Source of the DNA: Natrinema halophilum | GTDB taxonomy: Archaea > Halobacteriota > Halobacteria > Halobacteriales > Natrialbaceae | Reading direction: 5' to 3' | NCBI RefSeq assembly: GCF_013402815.2 | Contig: NZ_CP058601.1 | Location: 3,596,001-3,660,000 of the forward strand | Length of the DNA stretch: 64,000 bases | Shown: in pieces, positions 9,208 through 18,343 of the stretch | Numbering within the stretch: the stretch's first letter is position 1 | Layout: every line of letters starts with the position of its first letter | Notes under the pieces: model-generated | What the model saw: only the letters and a program-made list of their open reading frames with translations | Databases searched by the model: none | What the model was told of the DNA's origin: nothing | Program-made: the position numbers and the translations under genes

Positions 9208-10290
9208 CTAAAAGAGGTTCTCGAGTCGGTCGTCTGCGAACTGTTCGGCGTGGTCCGCCGATTCCGTTTCCTGAGCGCGGTTGGCCTCCTGCGCTCGCTG
9301 CATAAACTTCTGAACGCGATCCGAGCGTTCCGCGCCGCCGAGCAATACCAGCGCGCCGATCCGGTCGCTGTCGAGCGGGAAGTCCCCGCCACGGACCTGC
9401 ATGCTGCCCGTTTCGTCCTCGAGCCATCGCCGCGCTTTCTCGACTCCCTTTCGAGGGATTCGATCTGACTGGCCTGCGATGACCAAAAGCGCCGAATCGG
9501 CTGTCGTCGCATCGGGAAGGCTCGCTCCCGTCAACAGGGCCTGTCTCGAAACGGTCATGGCGGTTGTGATGTTCTCGCCGCTGTCCTCGCTCGCGACTTC
9601 GGTGGCGTAGCCGAGCGTCGCGACCCCGCCCGTGCGGAGCGTGTTGATAACTTCGCTCGAGTCGACCACACTTTCGCCGACGCCCTCGACGGCTTCCCCA
9701 GCAGCGAAGAGCAGCCCGACCCGCCGGGCGATCCGGTCGTTGATCGTCTCGAATGCGTCTTCGACGCTTTCGCCCTGTTCGTGCCAGGCATCGTTGTCGA
9801 TCAGGAGCGTCGAATCTGCCTCACGGAGGAGCGTTTTCAGCGACCGACCGGCGTTGGCCTGATAGAGCACTCCCTCGTTGCGCCCCGGCAGCACGCCGAG
9901 TGCGTAGACGGGCACGTCGTAGACCCGCTGGAGGTGGTGGACGAGGACCGGCGCGCCGCCACTACCGGTGCCGCCGCCGAGTCCTGCCACGACGAAGAGG
10001 GCCTCCGCCTTCGAGGTGATGCGCCCGTCGAGCGAGCCGAGCACCTGTTCGATATCCGACTGCATAACCTCAGTTCCGAGTTCGTTGTCACCACCGACAC
10101 CGTGGCCATTGACGCGGTCGGCACCGATCAACTGCGTGTCGACGTATTCGAGGGACTGGAGGTCCTGCTTCGCGGAGTTGACGGCCAGCGCACCCTGAAC
10201 GGCTCCGAAACCCATGTCCGCGTCGAACCGGACGAGCCGTTCGGTGATTTTTCCGCCGGCCTGACCTACTCCGATCAGGGCAACTTTCAT
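9208..10290 (-). CDS. cetZ: CetZ tubulin-like cytoskeletal GTPase
   Basis: A 360-residue tubulin/FtsZ superfamily protein. The nucleotide site is clear: VALIGVGQAGGKITE at the start, NSAKQDL near residue 38, and the tubulin signature GGGTGSG at about residues 105-111. The form VGQAGGKI and the short acidic tail (ending RLENLF) place it in the haloarchaeal CetZ group rather than FtsZ1/FtsZ2. CetZ proteins polymerise with GTP at the cell envelope and shape the cell, including the plate-to-rod change. It is divergent from the DUF5791 gene, with a 177-bp shared upstream region. Confidence 0.9.
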   Translation of the reverse strand: MKVALIGVGQAGGKITERLVRFDADMGFGAVQGALAVNSAKQDLQSLEYVDTQLIGADRVNGHGVGGDNELGTEVMQSDIEQVLGSLDGRITSKAEALFVVAGLGGGTGSGGAPVLVHHLQRVYDVPVYALGVLPGRNEGVLYQANAGRSLKTLLREADSTLLIDNDAWHEQGESVEDAFETINDRIARRVGLLFAAGEAVEGVGESVVDSSEVINTLRTGGVATLGYATEVASEDSGENITTAMTVSRQALLTGASLPDATTADSALLVIAGQSDRIPRKGVEKARRWLEDETGSMQVRGGDFPLDSDRIGALVLLGGAERSDRVQKFMQRAQEANRAQETESADHAEQFADDRLENLF

Positions 10291-10467
10291 AGCAGCCTCA
10301 TGTGAGTGCGTCCTGTTGAACGTTCCGGTGAGTTGAGACGGTTTCTTCGGACCTGTTCGAGGCAGACACGACGTGTTGCAGTCAGCTACCAGGCGGAAAC
10401 GAGACGGTGGCTCGACCGTCGATCGGAGGTCACAATACATTTCTGCCATATCCCCGTCCCTTCGGGT

Positions 10468-10893
10468 ATGTTCTACGAACAGCGGATGTCCGTCCCCGAC
10501 TCGCCTGCCGACCTTCGTGCCGAGTACGAGGACGATCTCACGTCGATCGTCGAGAGACGCGATCCATCGGCCGTCGCAGCTGAAACCGACATCGAGCAGG
10601 ACGCGCTCGAGGCGCTGGCAGCCGGTGACTCGCCTTCTCTCACGCTCGAGGAAGCGGCCGAGATACAGGCGCTCAAAGACGACGAACCGGAACCGGAGAC
10701 GATCGTGACGATGGCGCTCGAACACCTTTTGCTCGGAATGTCGACGGCGGTCCTCGACGTCGACGCAGTCGAAAGTCACCTCGAGATCGATATGGACCCA
10801 AAGGAGATCCAGCAGAAGATCGAACAGCGGGCGCCGATGTCCTTCGAGGAGTTCGTCCATGTCCAGTACGTGATCGCAGACAGCGCACCGTAG
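10468..10893 (+). CDS. DUF5791 family protein
   Basis: A small acidic 141-residue protein (MFYEQRMSVPDSPADLR...) with predicted helices only and no membrane segment. It matches what I know of the haloarchaeal DUF5791 family, which has no assigned function. The start follows a pyrimidine-rich stretch, and the upstream open frame has shadow composition. It is divergent from cetZ. Confidence 0.7.
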   Translation: MFYEQRMSVPDSPADLRAEYEDDLTSIVERRDPSAVAAETDIEQDALEALAAGDSPSLTLEEAAEIQALKDDEPEPETIVTMALEHLLLGMSTAVLDVDAVESHLEIDMDPKEIQQKIEQRAPMSFEEFVHVQYVIADSAP

Positions 10894-11013
10894 ACACGGC
10901 CGCTTTCCGCCGGTGTTCGCTCACGGCCAACAACGGTGGGAACGGCTTCTGACAGTAGCGGGAAACGATATTAGCCCCCGGAAACTTATCGCCCTCGACG
11001 GTGTCCGATCCGC

Positions 11014-12266
11014 ATGTCGAATTCGGATCGCAACGAGAACCGGCGATGGGAGACGGACGCGATACTGGATCGAAAACCCGGCGCCGAAGCCGTTACCGAT
11101 CTCGAAGATTGATATCGGGTCGTCGGTGCGGCCGATCGTGACACGTACGCGAACTGGCTTCGCCCGTCAGGGATCACTACATCTGTCACCGAAACGAGAC
11201 GCTCGATCCCCCGAGCGACGAGTGGACAGTCGAACTCGCCGGCGCGGTCGATCGAGAGGTCGAACTCGATATGGACGCGATTCGAGAAGCGTATCCGACG
11301 GTTGCGGTCGCACACGATGGAATGTGCCGGTAACGGCCGCGGATACTTCGAACCGGAGACGGGGAGCGTCCAGTGGGAGTTCGGGGCCGTAAGCACGGCG
11401 ATCTGGACGGGTGCGCCGCTGCGCACGATCCTGGCAGAGCACGGTGCAACGACCGACGACGAGATGTGGCTGACCGCGGTCGGCGGCGACCATCCCGAAG
11501 TCGAGGGCGAGAACGACCGGTTCGCCCGTTCTATCCCCATGACGACAGTTCTCGAGGACTGCATCCTCGTCTACGAGGTCAACGGCGAGGACGTGATCGA
11601 AGCTGCGGACGAACACGGCCGGCCGGTTCGGTTACTCGTTCCGGGCTGGTACGGCGTCAACAGCGTCAAGTGGCTCACCGAACTTCACGTGGCGGAGACG
11701 ATGGTCCACGGTGAGGAATGGTCGGACCGCGATGGTCAAGACGACACGCAATGGCAACAGTCCGCCTACCGGATTCACCCGGTGGGCGTCGAGCCCGAAT
11801 CGAACGCGACTGTGCCGACGTTCGACACCTGGGATCAGATCGAGTCCGACGAGATCGACCATCCGTATACGTTCGACGAAAACGTCAAGTCCACGATCGG
11901 AGCCCCAAAGACGGCGAAGCCGTCTCTCCGCGAGCGGATGGCACGGTCGACATCGTCGGCGTCGCCTGGGCGAGCGACGACGAAGTGACGGAAATCGAAC
12001 TCTCGACCGACAGCGGCGATAGCTGGGACACCGGCGAGTTCTTCGGTCCGAACTACGACTGCGCCTGGCGGCTGTTTCGATACGTCTGGGAGCCGTCACC
12101 CGGTTCGTACACGCTCGTCTCTCGAGCGACGGACGAGCGCGGCCGCCGTCAGCCGGCGCGAATCTCGCAGCCGGAGGGGGACGTCGGCAACAACTATCCG
12201 TGGAACGAGGGCGGTTACGCCGAGAACGTCTCTCTTCCCCACGCGGTCGAGGATACCGTCGAATGA
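11014..12266 (+). pseudogene. Broken sulfite-oxidase-family molybdopterin oxidoreductase
   Basis: Read across frames, this stretch gives a nearly full sulfite oxidase/YedY-type protein. It has an N-terminal RYRVVGAADRDTYANWL-like segment, HYICHRNETLDPP, the molybdenum-ligating Cys in MECAGNGRG, RLLVPGWYGVNSVKWL, and a C-terminal Mo-co dimerisation domain (ELSTDSGDSWDTGEF). It is interrupted four times: a TGA at 11110-11112 and apparent losses of one base near 11166, two bases near 11313 and one base near 11905. Enzymes of this family transfer electrons from sulfite or related substrates. With these lesions no full protein can be made unless the sequence contains errors. Confidence 0.8.
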
Positions 12267-12386
12267 GCGATATCGCCGCGGACCGTCTTCGACCGGGTAT
12301 ACTGAACCCGAACGGTATGTAGCGCGGTCGTCCGAAACGGCTCACCCGAGCGGTGACATTATGTGCACCCGACCGCGAGTTCGGCT

Positions 12387-13286
12387 ATGAACGTTGCAAT
12401 TCTGGGCTGTGGCTACGTCGGCATCGAACTGGGCCGACAGCTCGCTGACCGGGGTCACGAGCCGATCGGCGTTCGCCGATCGGACGAGGGCGTCGAGCAG
12501 ATCGAGGCAGCCGGCATCGAAGCGATACGGGCCGACGTCACCGACCGCGAAGCTCTCGAGTCGATCCCCGACGCCGATGCGGTCGTGTTCGCAGCGAGCA
12601 GCGGCGGTCGCGGGGCCGACGCTGCCCGAACGATATACGTCGAGGGGTTGCAAACGGCGATCGAAGCGTTCGGCGAGCGCGAGAACGCCCCCGATCGGCT
12701 AGTTTACACCTCTTCGACGGGCGTCCACGGCGACCACGACGGAAATTGGGTCGACGAGGAAACGCCGCTCGAGCCCACCACCGACAAGACCGAAGTACTC
12801 GCCGAGGCCGAGCGGATCGCACTCGACTACGCGCCGGAATACGGCATCGACGGGACCGTCGCGCGCTACGCCGGCCTCTACGGTCCGGAACGATATCGGC
12901 TCGAGCGCTACATCGAGGGTCCTGTAACGGAGGGGTACCTGAACATGGCTCACCGGGACGATGCGGCCGGCGCGGTCCGGCATCTGCTCGAGGAGAACCT
13001 CGCCCGAGGTGAGGTGGTTCAGGTCGTCGACGACGAGCCCGTCTCGAAGTGGGAATTTGCGGACTGGCTGGCCGACGAATGCGGGGTGGGGGAGCCGCCG
13101 AAGCGAACGAAAGCCGAACGGCTCGCAGACGACGATATCTCGGCGGCTGGCCGACGGCGGATTCTGACGAGCAAGCGCTGTTCGAACGAGAAACTGCGGG
13201 CGCTTGAATACGAGTTTTCCTATCCGACGTTCCGCGACGGATACCGCGGTGCTGTCGAGCGCTTCCGCGTCGAGTCGGATATCTGA
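12387..13286 (+). CDS. NAD(P)-dependent epimerase/dehydratase (SDR superfamily)
   Basis: A 299-residue extended-SDR protein. The dinucleotide-binding motif is ILGCGYVGIELGRQL at the N-terminus, followed by VFAASSGGRG after strand 4. LVYTSSTGVHGDHDG supplies the serine/threonine site, and RYAGLYGPER is typical of the YeeD/YfcH-like group of epimerases. The canonical YxxxK is not evident. The substrate may be a nucleotide sugar but cannot be assigned. The start ATG is at 12387; the reading further upstream is not conserved-looking. Confidence 0.75.
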   Translation: MNVAILGCGYVGIELGRQLADRGHEPIGVRRSDEGVEQIEAAGIEAIRADVTDREALESIPDADAVVFAASSGGRGADAARTIYVEGLQTAIEAFGERENAPDRLVYTSSTGVHGDHDGNWVDEETPLEPTTDKTEVLAEAERIALDYAPEYGIDGTVARYAGLYGPERYRLERYIEGPVTEGYLNMAHRDDAAGAVRHLLEENLARGEVVQVVDDEPVSKWEFADWLADECGVGEPPKRTKAERLADDDISAAGRRRILTSKRCSNEKLRALEYEFSYPTFRDGYRGAVERFRVESDI

Positions 13287-13339
13287 TGGAAGCGGCAGCT
13301 ATGGGGAAAATTCTTGGTGGTTCGATTTGATTTGCTGAT

Positions 13340-14530
13340 ATGAGCGTTCGGAGCGGCTCGAATGGGGTCGGGTCCGTCGGGGCAAACCCGCTGGTTGCCG
13401 AGCCGGTCGGCGATTCGCTCCGCTCCCTCGAGCCGCTCGTTCTCTCCCTTCTCGTTCTCGTCGTCGTCGGGATCGCCATCGGTTGCTGGTGGGCGGTTCG
13501 GTGGTTCCGTCGACCCCCAGGCGTTCGGCTCCAGCGCGTGCTGGCAACTCACGAGGACGTGACGGTGCTGATGCACCCCAATCCGGATCCCGACGCCATG
13601 GCGTGTGCGATGGGTATCGCGTCGATCGCCGACTCGGTCGACACCGACGTAACCATGCAGTTTCCCGGCGAAATCCGCCACCAGGAGAATCGGGCGTTTC
13701 GGACCGTTCTCGATCTCGATCTTGAACCCGTCGAGGCCAGTTCACAGCTCAGTTCGGACGCGGTGGTGCTGGTCGACCACAATACGCCGCGGGGGTTTAC
13801 TGGAGCCCAGACGGTCGAGCCGATCGCGGTCATCGATCACCACCCGGGGAACGGGGCTGGCACGAAATTCACTGACGTGCGGACCAACTACGGGGCGGCG
13901 TCGACGATCATCGTCGAGTACCTGAACGACGTCGGTGCGACGATCGATGAGGATGACGACTCGAGCGAGTTCGAGGTTTCCCCGGAACTGGCCACAGGAT
14001 TGCTCTACGGCATTCAGTCCGATACGAATCACCTGACGAACGGCTGCTCGCGGGCCGAATTCGACGCCTGTGCCACGCTCTTTCCGGGGATCGACGAGGA
14101 CCTGCTCGATCGTATCGCCAATCCACAAGTCAGCGACGACGTGTTACGGGTCAAGGCGACGGCGATCACCCAGAAACGCGTCGAGGGCCCCTTCGCAGTC
14201 TGCGACGTCGGCGAGATCGGAAACGTCGACGCGATTCCCCAGGCTGCGGACGAACTCATGCACCTCGAGGGTGTGACGGCGGTCGTCGTCTACGGCGAAA
14301 ACGACGGAACGCTTCACCTCTCCGGACGATCCCGCGACGACCGGGTCCACATGGGCGAAACGCTTCGTCACGCCATCAGTGACATTCCGATGGCCAGCGC
14401 GGGCGGTCACGCGCGGATGGGCGGCGGACAGCTCTCGGTCGATCACATGAACGGAATCGGCCCTTCAGACGGGATTAGCCGCTCTGACTTCGAGGAACGC
14501 CTCTTTTCGGCGATGGCCGGCGAACGCTAG
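13340..14530 (+). CDS. Membrane-anchored DHH family phosphoesterase
   Basis: This 396-residue protein has a single transmembrane helix at about residues 34-55. A DHH domain follows with the metal ligands HPNPDPDAMACAM, VLVDHNTPRG and VIDHHPGNG, and a DHHA1 domain at the end with the GGHARMGGGQLS motif. The order resembles NrnA-like nanoRNases and cyclic-dinucleotide/pAp phosphatases. Anchoring to the membrane suggests a signalling or RNA-turnover role at the cell periphery, but the substrate is unknown. It converges with the PfkB gene, with only 6 bp between their stops. Confidence 0.8.
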   Translation: MSVRSGSNGVGSVGANPLVAEPVGDSLRSLEPLVLSLLVLVVVGIAIGCWWAVRWFRRPPGVRLQRVLATHEDVTVLMHPNPDPDAMACAMGIASIADSVDTDVTMQFPGEIRHQENRAFRTVLDLDLEPVEASSQLSSDAVVLVDHNTPRGFTGAQTVEPIAVIDHHPGNGAGTKFTDVRTNYGAASTIIVEYLNDVGATIDEDDDSSEFEVSPELATGLLYGIQSDTNHLTNGCSRAEFDACATLFPGIDEDLLDRIANPQVSDDVLRVKATAITQKRVEGPFAVCDVGEIGNVDAIPQAADELMHLEGVTAVVVYGENDGTLHLSGRSRDDRVHMGETLRHAISDIPMASAGGHARMGGGQLSVDHMNGIGPSDGISRSDFEERLFSAMAGER

Positions 14531-14536
14531 CTCGGT

Positions 14537-15634
14537 CTACCGGTCTCGCTCGCTGCGCTCGAGTATCGAGCGTACGGCCGCTGGGCCGGCGGTTTCGCCG
14601 GTCCCGACGAAGTGTGCCGCACAGGCGTTTCCGAGCGCGAGCGCCGTCTCGAGGGACCATTCGCGAGCCAGCGCGCACGCCACCCCAGCCGAGAATCGAT
14701 CACCCGCGCCCGTCGTGTGTTTGGTTTCGCCGACCTCGAGCATGTTCACGACGGTCGTCCCGTTGCGGGTCGCTCCGGCAGCGACGGCCGTACCGTGAGA
14801 GATCACGCCACTGATCCCGATCGCCGAGCGGAGGGCCACTGCCCGGCCGAGAGCCCGATTCCGATCTCGAGTCCCATCGGAAGTAACGCCGGATGCGTCG
14901 GAGACCCGATCGGAAGCACGGCCCGAGACGTCGGTGGCTGCAACGGCGGCTTCGAGTTCGGTCGGGTTAACGGAAAGAACGATTTCGATGGACTCGCTGG
15001 CCCCATCTGTCCGCGAGAGCACGTCGAACAAGTCTTCGAGTGCCGACGGATCGACAGCATCGATCGGACCGGGATCGAGGACGATCGTGAGCGACTCGTC
15101 CGGCGGGGCCGACCGAAATCGATCGAAGACGGCCGTGAGGCCGCGAACCGAGACCCAGTTCGCACAGCAGAGTGCGTCGGCATCGAGGATTCGGTCCCAG
15201 TCGACGACCGCACGGAGATCCGCCAGTTCCCACGTTTCGGCCGCCCCCGGTTCCGAGAAGAGGAGGTCGTCCTCGTCGAGCATGACGACGCGGACCGTCG
15301 CCGGCGGGCCCATCGAACGCGTTTCGAACGGAAACTCGGCCAGGACGGGATGATCGAGGTGACCGACGAGGGTCGCCGAATCGCCGAGGGCGTGGACCTG
15401 TCTGGCCGCGTTGACCGCCTGACCACCCGGTCGGACGTCGACCGGCTCGAGTGAGAACGCGCGGCTGCCCGCTGCAAGCTGGCTCCTGAACTCGTCGGCT
15501 CGCTCGACTCGCACGCCGCCGGCTCCCGAGAGAGCGTACCGGTGATCGACGCTGCCGTCGGGGAGTGCGACGACGTGGCGGCGACCGTCTCCTTCGAGAG
15601 CGTCGAGGTGGTCGCAAAGGTCGGCGTAGCTCAC
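14537..15634 (-). CDS. PfkB family carbohydrate kinase
   Basis: A 365-residue ribokinase-like protein. The first PfkB region is DVRPGGQAVNAARQVHALGDSATLVG, and the ATP-side signature HTTGAGDRFSAGVACALA carries the catalytic Asp. A GTG start at 15634 is chosen because a TTTTA element lies roughly 27 nt upstream; an ATG 105 bp earlier has non-protein-like sequence after it. A low-complexity insert (about residues 245-270, Asp/Arg/Ser) sits before the ATP site. The sugar or nucleoside substrate is not identifiable. Confidence 0.75.
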   Translation of the reverse strand: MSYADLCDHLDALEGDGRRHVVALPDGSVDHRYALSGAGGVRVERADEFRSQLAAGSRAFSLEPVDVRPGGQAVNAARQVHALGDSATLVGHLDHPVLAEFPFETRSMGPPATVRVVMLDEDDLLFSEPGAAETWELADLRAVVDWDRILDADALCCANWVSVRGLTAVFDRFRSAPPDESLTIVLDPGPIDAVDPSALEDLFDVLSRTDGASESIEIVLSVNPTELEAAVAATDVSGRASDRVSDASGVTSDGTRDRNRALGRAVALRSAIGISGVISHGTAVAAGATRNGTTVVNMLEVGETKHTTGAGDRFSAGVACALAREWSLETALALGNACAAHFVGTGETAGPAAVRSILERSERDR

Positions 15635-15737
15635 ACCCGTAATTGGGGCACTCGTCAGTAAAAGCAGTTGGTCGCGGCGATCCTCGACGATCGCCGAAGT
15701 GCGGAACGGCCCGTCGGTGAAACACGCGACACGCGGC

Positions 15738-15835
15738 ACAGCGTGTTACGTCGCAGCGGCAAGTGGTGGTAGCGACAGCAGTACAGCGTGTTACGTCACA
15801 GCGGCAAGTGGTGGTAGCGACAGCAGTACAGCGTG
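15738..15835. repeat. 45-bp tandem repeat, two copies plus an 8-bp start of a third
   Basis: Copy 1 spans 15738-15782 and copy 2 spans 15783-15827; they differ at about two positions. The first eight bases, ACAGCGTG, recur at 15828-15835. The unit length is a multiple of three, so both strands stay open across it, but neither frame looks like a gene. The repeat lies in the gap between the pfkB start and the zinc-finger gene, about 100 bp behind the pfkB start. Confidence 0.85.
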
Positions 15836-15934
15836 CTGTTTGATCACATGGCATGGAAAACGAATTAGATCGAACTCTCGAGTCCGCACCACCAACCCAC
15901 TACGGTCGTTTCGGGTCGACGTGACCGGTCGTCC

Positions 15935-16105
15935 CTACCGGATCTCCTTCCACTCGGCGTTGCAGTCCGGACAAATTCGGACCGTCTTGATCTCGTCGGG
16001 ATCGTTTTCGGTCTTTAGTGGCTTCTCGCACTCGCCGCAAACGAGCCGATCGTAGGTGTCCTTCTCGAGTTCGCCCTCTCGAAGTGCCTTTCGGACTGAT
16101 TTCAT
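15935..16105 (-). CDS. HVO_0758-type small zinc-finger protein
   Basis: A 56-residue protein with two CxxC pairs: LVCGECEKPL and RICPDCNAEW. It starts MKSVRKALREGELEK and ends WKEIR before a TAG. The two pairs should bind one zinc ion in a rubredoxin-like ribbon. It matches the haloarchaeal HVO_0758 family of tiny zinc-finger proteins, many of which are real, expressed and of unknown role. It was found by reading the minus strand directly, since it is shorter than most ORF cut-offs. Confidence 0.8.
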   Translation of the reverse strand: MKSVRKALREGELEKDTYDRLVCGECEKPLKTENDPDEIKTVRICPDCNAEWKEIR

Positions 16106-16670
16106 GTTCCCCCTGTAGGGAGGAGGGGAAGAAAAAGACCGGTGCTTTATCGAGTTTCGACTCGACTCACACGGCTGGTGTGCCGTCGAACATATGTGTG
16201 TTCACAGACAATTATTGATCGGTGGCAATTATTTGCAAGCGGCAGAGGAGACTGCCCCGGGTCGTTCGAGAGAGCGAAGCTCTCTCGTGATCTGGCGAAA
16301 CCGTTGGTATGGCTGACCTCGCGGAACTCCGCTCCGCTTGGTGACGAAAGGACGAAGGCCGTTCGATCCACCTGACCCCGATGCGGCTCACGAGGAGACA
16401 GCCGTACTCGACCGATCGGTCTTCGACCGTTCTATCCGATAGTTCGAGCGACCGACGTGTCCACTCCGCGAGTCGGCCCGCTACGGTGGCCCGCGTAGTG
16501 CTCCTGTCGTGTGGTTTTCCCGGATCGCGTGGCCGATCATCGGTCGCGAATGCCGAGCCCTCGTTCGGTTACTCGGCAGACGTCGACTCGACGGCCGTCG
16601 ACCGGCCGTCGGTACACCCTATCTGGCCGCATTCGTGGGCGTTTTACCGGTTCGCTCGAACACACCATCG
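16106..16670. other. Intergenic region with a hairpin, no gene seen
   Basis: These 565 bp lie between the divergent zinc-finger gene and glycosyltransferase gene. They include an AT-rich block near 16190-16235 and the hairpin at 16267-16287. A TTTTA element at about 16642 sits ~28 nt before the next start and is a likely promoter. The 16380-16620 part is GC-rich and without a convincing frame. Confidence 0.5.
16267..16287. repeat. Perfect 9-bp inverted repeat with 3-base loop
   Basis: CGAGAGAGC and GCTCTCTCG flank GAA. No T-tract follows, and the surrounding sequence is not coding. Possibly a remnant of a small non-coding mobile element or a transcript hairpin. Confidence 0.5.
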
Positions 16671-17816
16671 ATGGAGTACGTCCAGGAGCGAATCGCGACG
16701 CTCCACGAATTCGGCGGAGGGGATGGACCCGACGGCACCCTCGCGCGCGAAGCCGCCGCGGCGGTCGCCGAAACGTCCATCGTCGTCCCGATGACCGCTC
16801 GCGAGTACGAGAGCCCCGCCGCAGAACGCGTCCTCGTCGAACTCGAGCAACTGGTGCCAGCGCCCGCCGCAGTCTTCGTTCCCGTCCGCGCCGACCCCGA
16901 TCAGATCGGGCCGTTTCGAAAGTGGCTCACCTCGTTTGCGCTTCCGATCCGCGTCCTCTGGTGTACCGCACCCGGCGTCGACGCGTTACTCTCTGATGCG
17001 GGTTTAGGCGGCGACTTCGGGAAAGGGCGGGACGTCTGGCTCGCGCTCGGCCCGGCGGCCGACCGCGGCGAGGCGGTCGTCGTCCACGACGCCGACGCCC
17101 GAAGCTACGAGGCCGAACACGTCCATCGTCTGCTCGCCCCGCTGACGACGAACTTCGACTTTTCGAAGGGTTACTACGCCCGGGTCGAACGTGGCAGGCT
17201 CTACGGACGGCTCTTCCGCCTGTTTTACGAGCCGCTCGTTCGAACCGTCGCCGATGCCCACGACGCGCCGATCGTCGACTACCTCGGCGCGTTTCGCTAC
17301 GCGCTTGCCGGCGAATTCGCCGCGACCGCCGCTCTCGCCCGCCGACTGCGAACGCCCCGCGCGTGGGGACTCGAGGTCGGAACGCTCGGCGATGCGTACG
17401 AAGTCGCTGGCTTCCGTGGGACTGCCCAGGTCGATCTCGGCCGCCACGAACACGATCACAGAGACGTCGCGGGCGACACCGGCCTCGAGGGGATGAGTCG
17501 CGAAGTCGGGGCCGCGCTGCTTTGCGTACTCGAGGAACACGGCGTCGACCCCGCGTACGAGACGCTGCCCGAGCGATATCGTGCCGTCGGCGAAGAATTG
17601 ATCGACCAATACCGCGTCGACGCGGCGTTCAACGGTCTCGAGTACGACCCTGCGAACGAACGGGACCAACTGGAGCGCTACGCCGAATCGATCGCCCCGC
17701 CGACGGACGACGCGCGTCTTCCGCGCTGGACCGACGCGCCGTTCGAACCGACCGACGTACTCGAAGCCGCCCGGCCCTGGCGGGAGCGTCGGGTCGGCTC
17801 CCGCTCACAAGACTAA
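16671..17816 (+). CDS. Glucosyl-3-phosphoglycerate synthase-like glycosyltransferase
   Basis: A 381-residue GT-A fold glycosyltransferase. It has SIVVPMTAREYE early, a DxD-type metal motif in VVVHDADARSYE, KGYYARVERGRLYGRLFRLFYEPL in the middle, and GLEVGTLGDAYE plus QVDLGRHEHDHR near the acceptor site. These are features of the GT81/GpgS group, which makes glucosylglycerate-type compatible solutes from an NDP-sugar and 3-phosphoglycerate. No phosphatase partner is adjacent. A TTTTA element about 28 nt before the ATG supports this start over longer versions. Confidence 0.65.
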   Translation: MEYVQERIATLHEFGGGDGPDGTLAREAAAAVAETSIVVPMTAREYESPAAERVLVELEQLVPAPAAVFVPVRADPDQIGPFRKWLTSFALPIRVLWCTAPGVDALLSDAGLGGDFGKGRDVWLALGPAADRGEAVVVHDADARSYEAEHVHRLLAPLTTNFDFSKGYYARVERGRLYGRLFRLFYEPLVRTVADAHDAPIVDYLGAFRYALAGEFAATAALARRLRTPRAWGLEVGTLGDAYEVAGFRGTAQVDLGRHEHDHRDVAGDTGLEGMSREVGAALLCVLEEHGVDPAYETLPERYRAVGEELIDQYRVDAAFNGLEYDPANERDQLERYAESIAPPTDDARLPRWTDAPFEPTDVLEAARPWRERRVGSRSQD

Positions 17817-17842
17817 TCCCATCACCGGCCGTTGGACCGGGT

Positions 17843-18343
17843 ATGGACGCGACCGCCGACGAACTGGCCGGCGTGGTCGACCTCTTCGGCGGGTTGACCC
17901 ACGATGAACTCGAGCGGGCGCTCGCCGAGGCCGCGTACCGAGCCGACGGGCAGTCGGTAGACGACACGGCCCTCGAGGCGGCGATCGAGGCGGCGCTCGA
18001 ATCGTTCGCGCTCGTTCGATACGACCCCGCCCGAAAGAGCGATGCGACAGCGGACGCGGACGGCGAGGCACTTTACGTTGCCGGACCGACGGCGTTTCCG
18101 TCGGTACCGGAATCCGCCGAAGACGTCCCCCACATTCTCGACGTCGAGCGGCGGCGGCTCGATCGCACGATGCTGGGCGAGGCAGCCCGCGATCGCTTCG
18201 TCGCAGCCGCAGACGAGGCTGTCGCTGCAGGCGACGACGCGCGGTGTCGGACCTTGCTCGACGTCAGCTACGATCTCGAGTCCTGGGCACCGGTCGATCT
18301 CACGGACGAACGGACGCGCTTGGAGGATGCCCTCGAGGAATGA
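17843..18343 (+). CDS. Conserved haloarchaeal protein (DUF7109-like)
   Basis: A 166-residue acidic, helix-rich protein without membrane segments or metal motifs. I believe it belongs to the haloarchaeal family catalogued as DUF7109, which often sits beside a NUDIX hydrolase, but that name is from memory. Its TGA overlaps the ATG of the following NUDIX gene (ATGA), so the two are translationally coupled. The conserved core is near FGGLTHDELERALAEAAYR. Function unknown. Confidence 0.6.
   Translation: MDATADELAGVVDLFGGLTHDELERALAEAAYRADGQSVDDTALEAAIEAALESFALVRYDPARKSDATADADGEALYVAGPTAFPSVPESAEDVPHILDVERRRLDRTMLGEAARDRFVAAADEAVAAGDDARCRTLLDVSYDLESWAPVDLTDERTRLEDALEE

Noticed and set aside
10306-10467. 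Longer N-terminus for the DUF5791 protein
   Set aside because: The added residues are Arg/Ser-rich and lie in the divergent promoter region shared with cetZ.
15738-15835. CRISPR array
   Set aside because: The units touch each other without unique spacers and there are no cas genes; the same holds for the 35-bp repeat at 19139.
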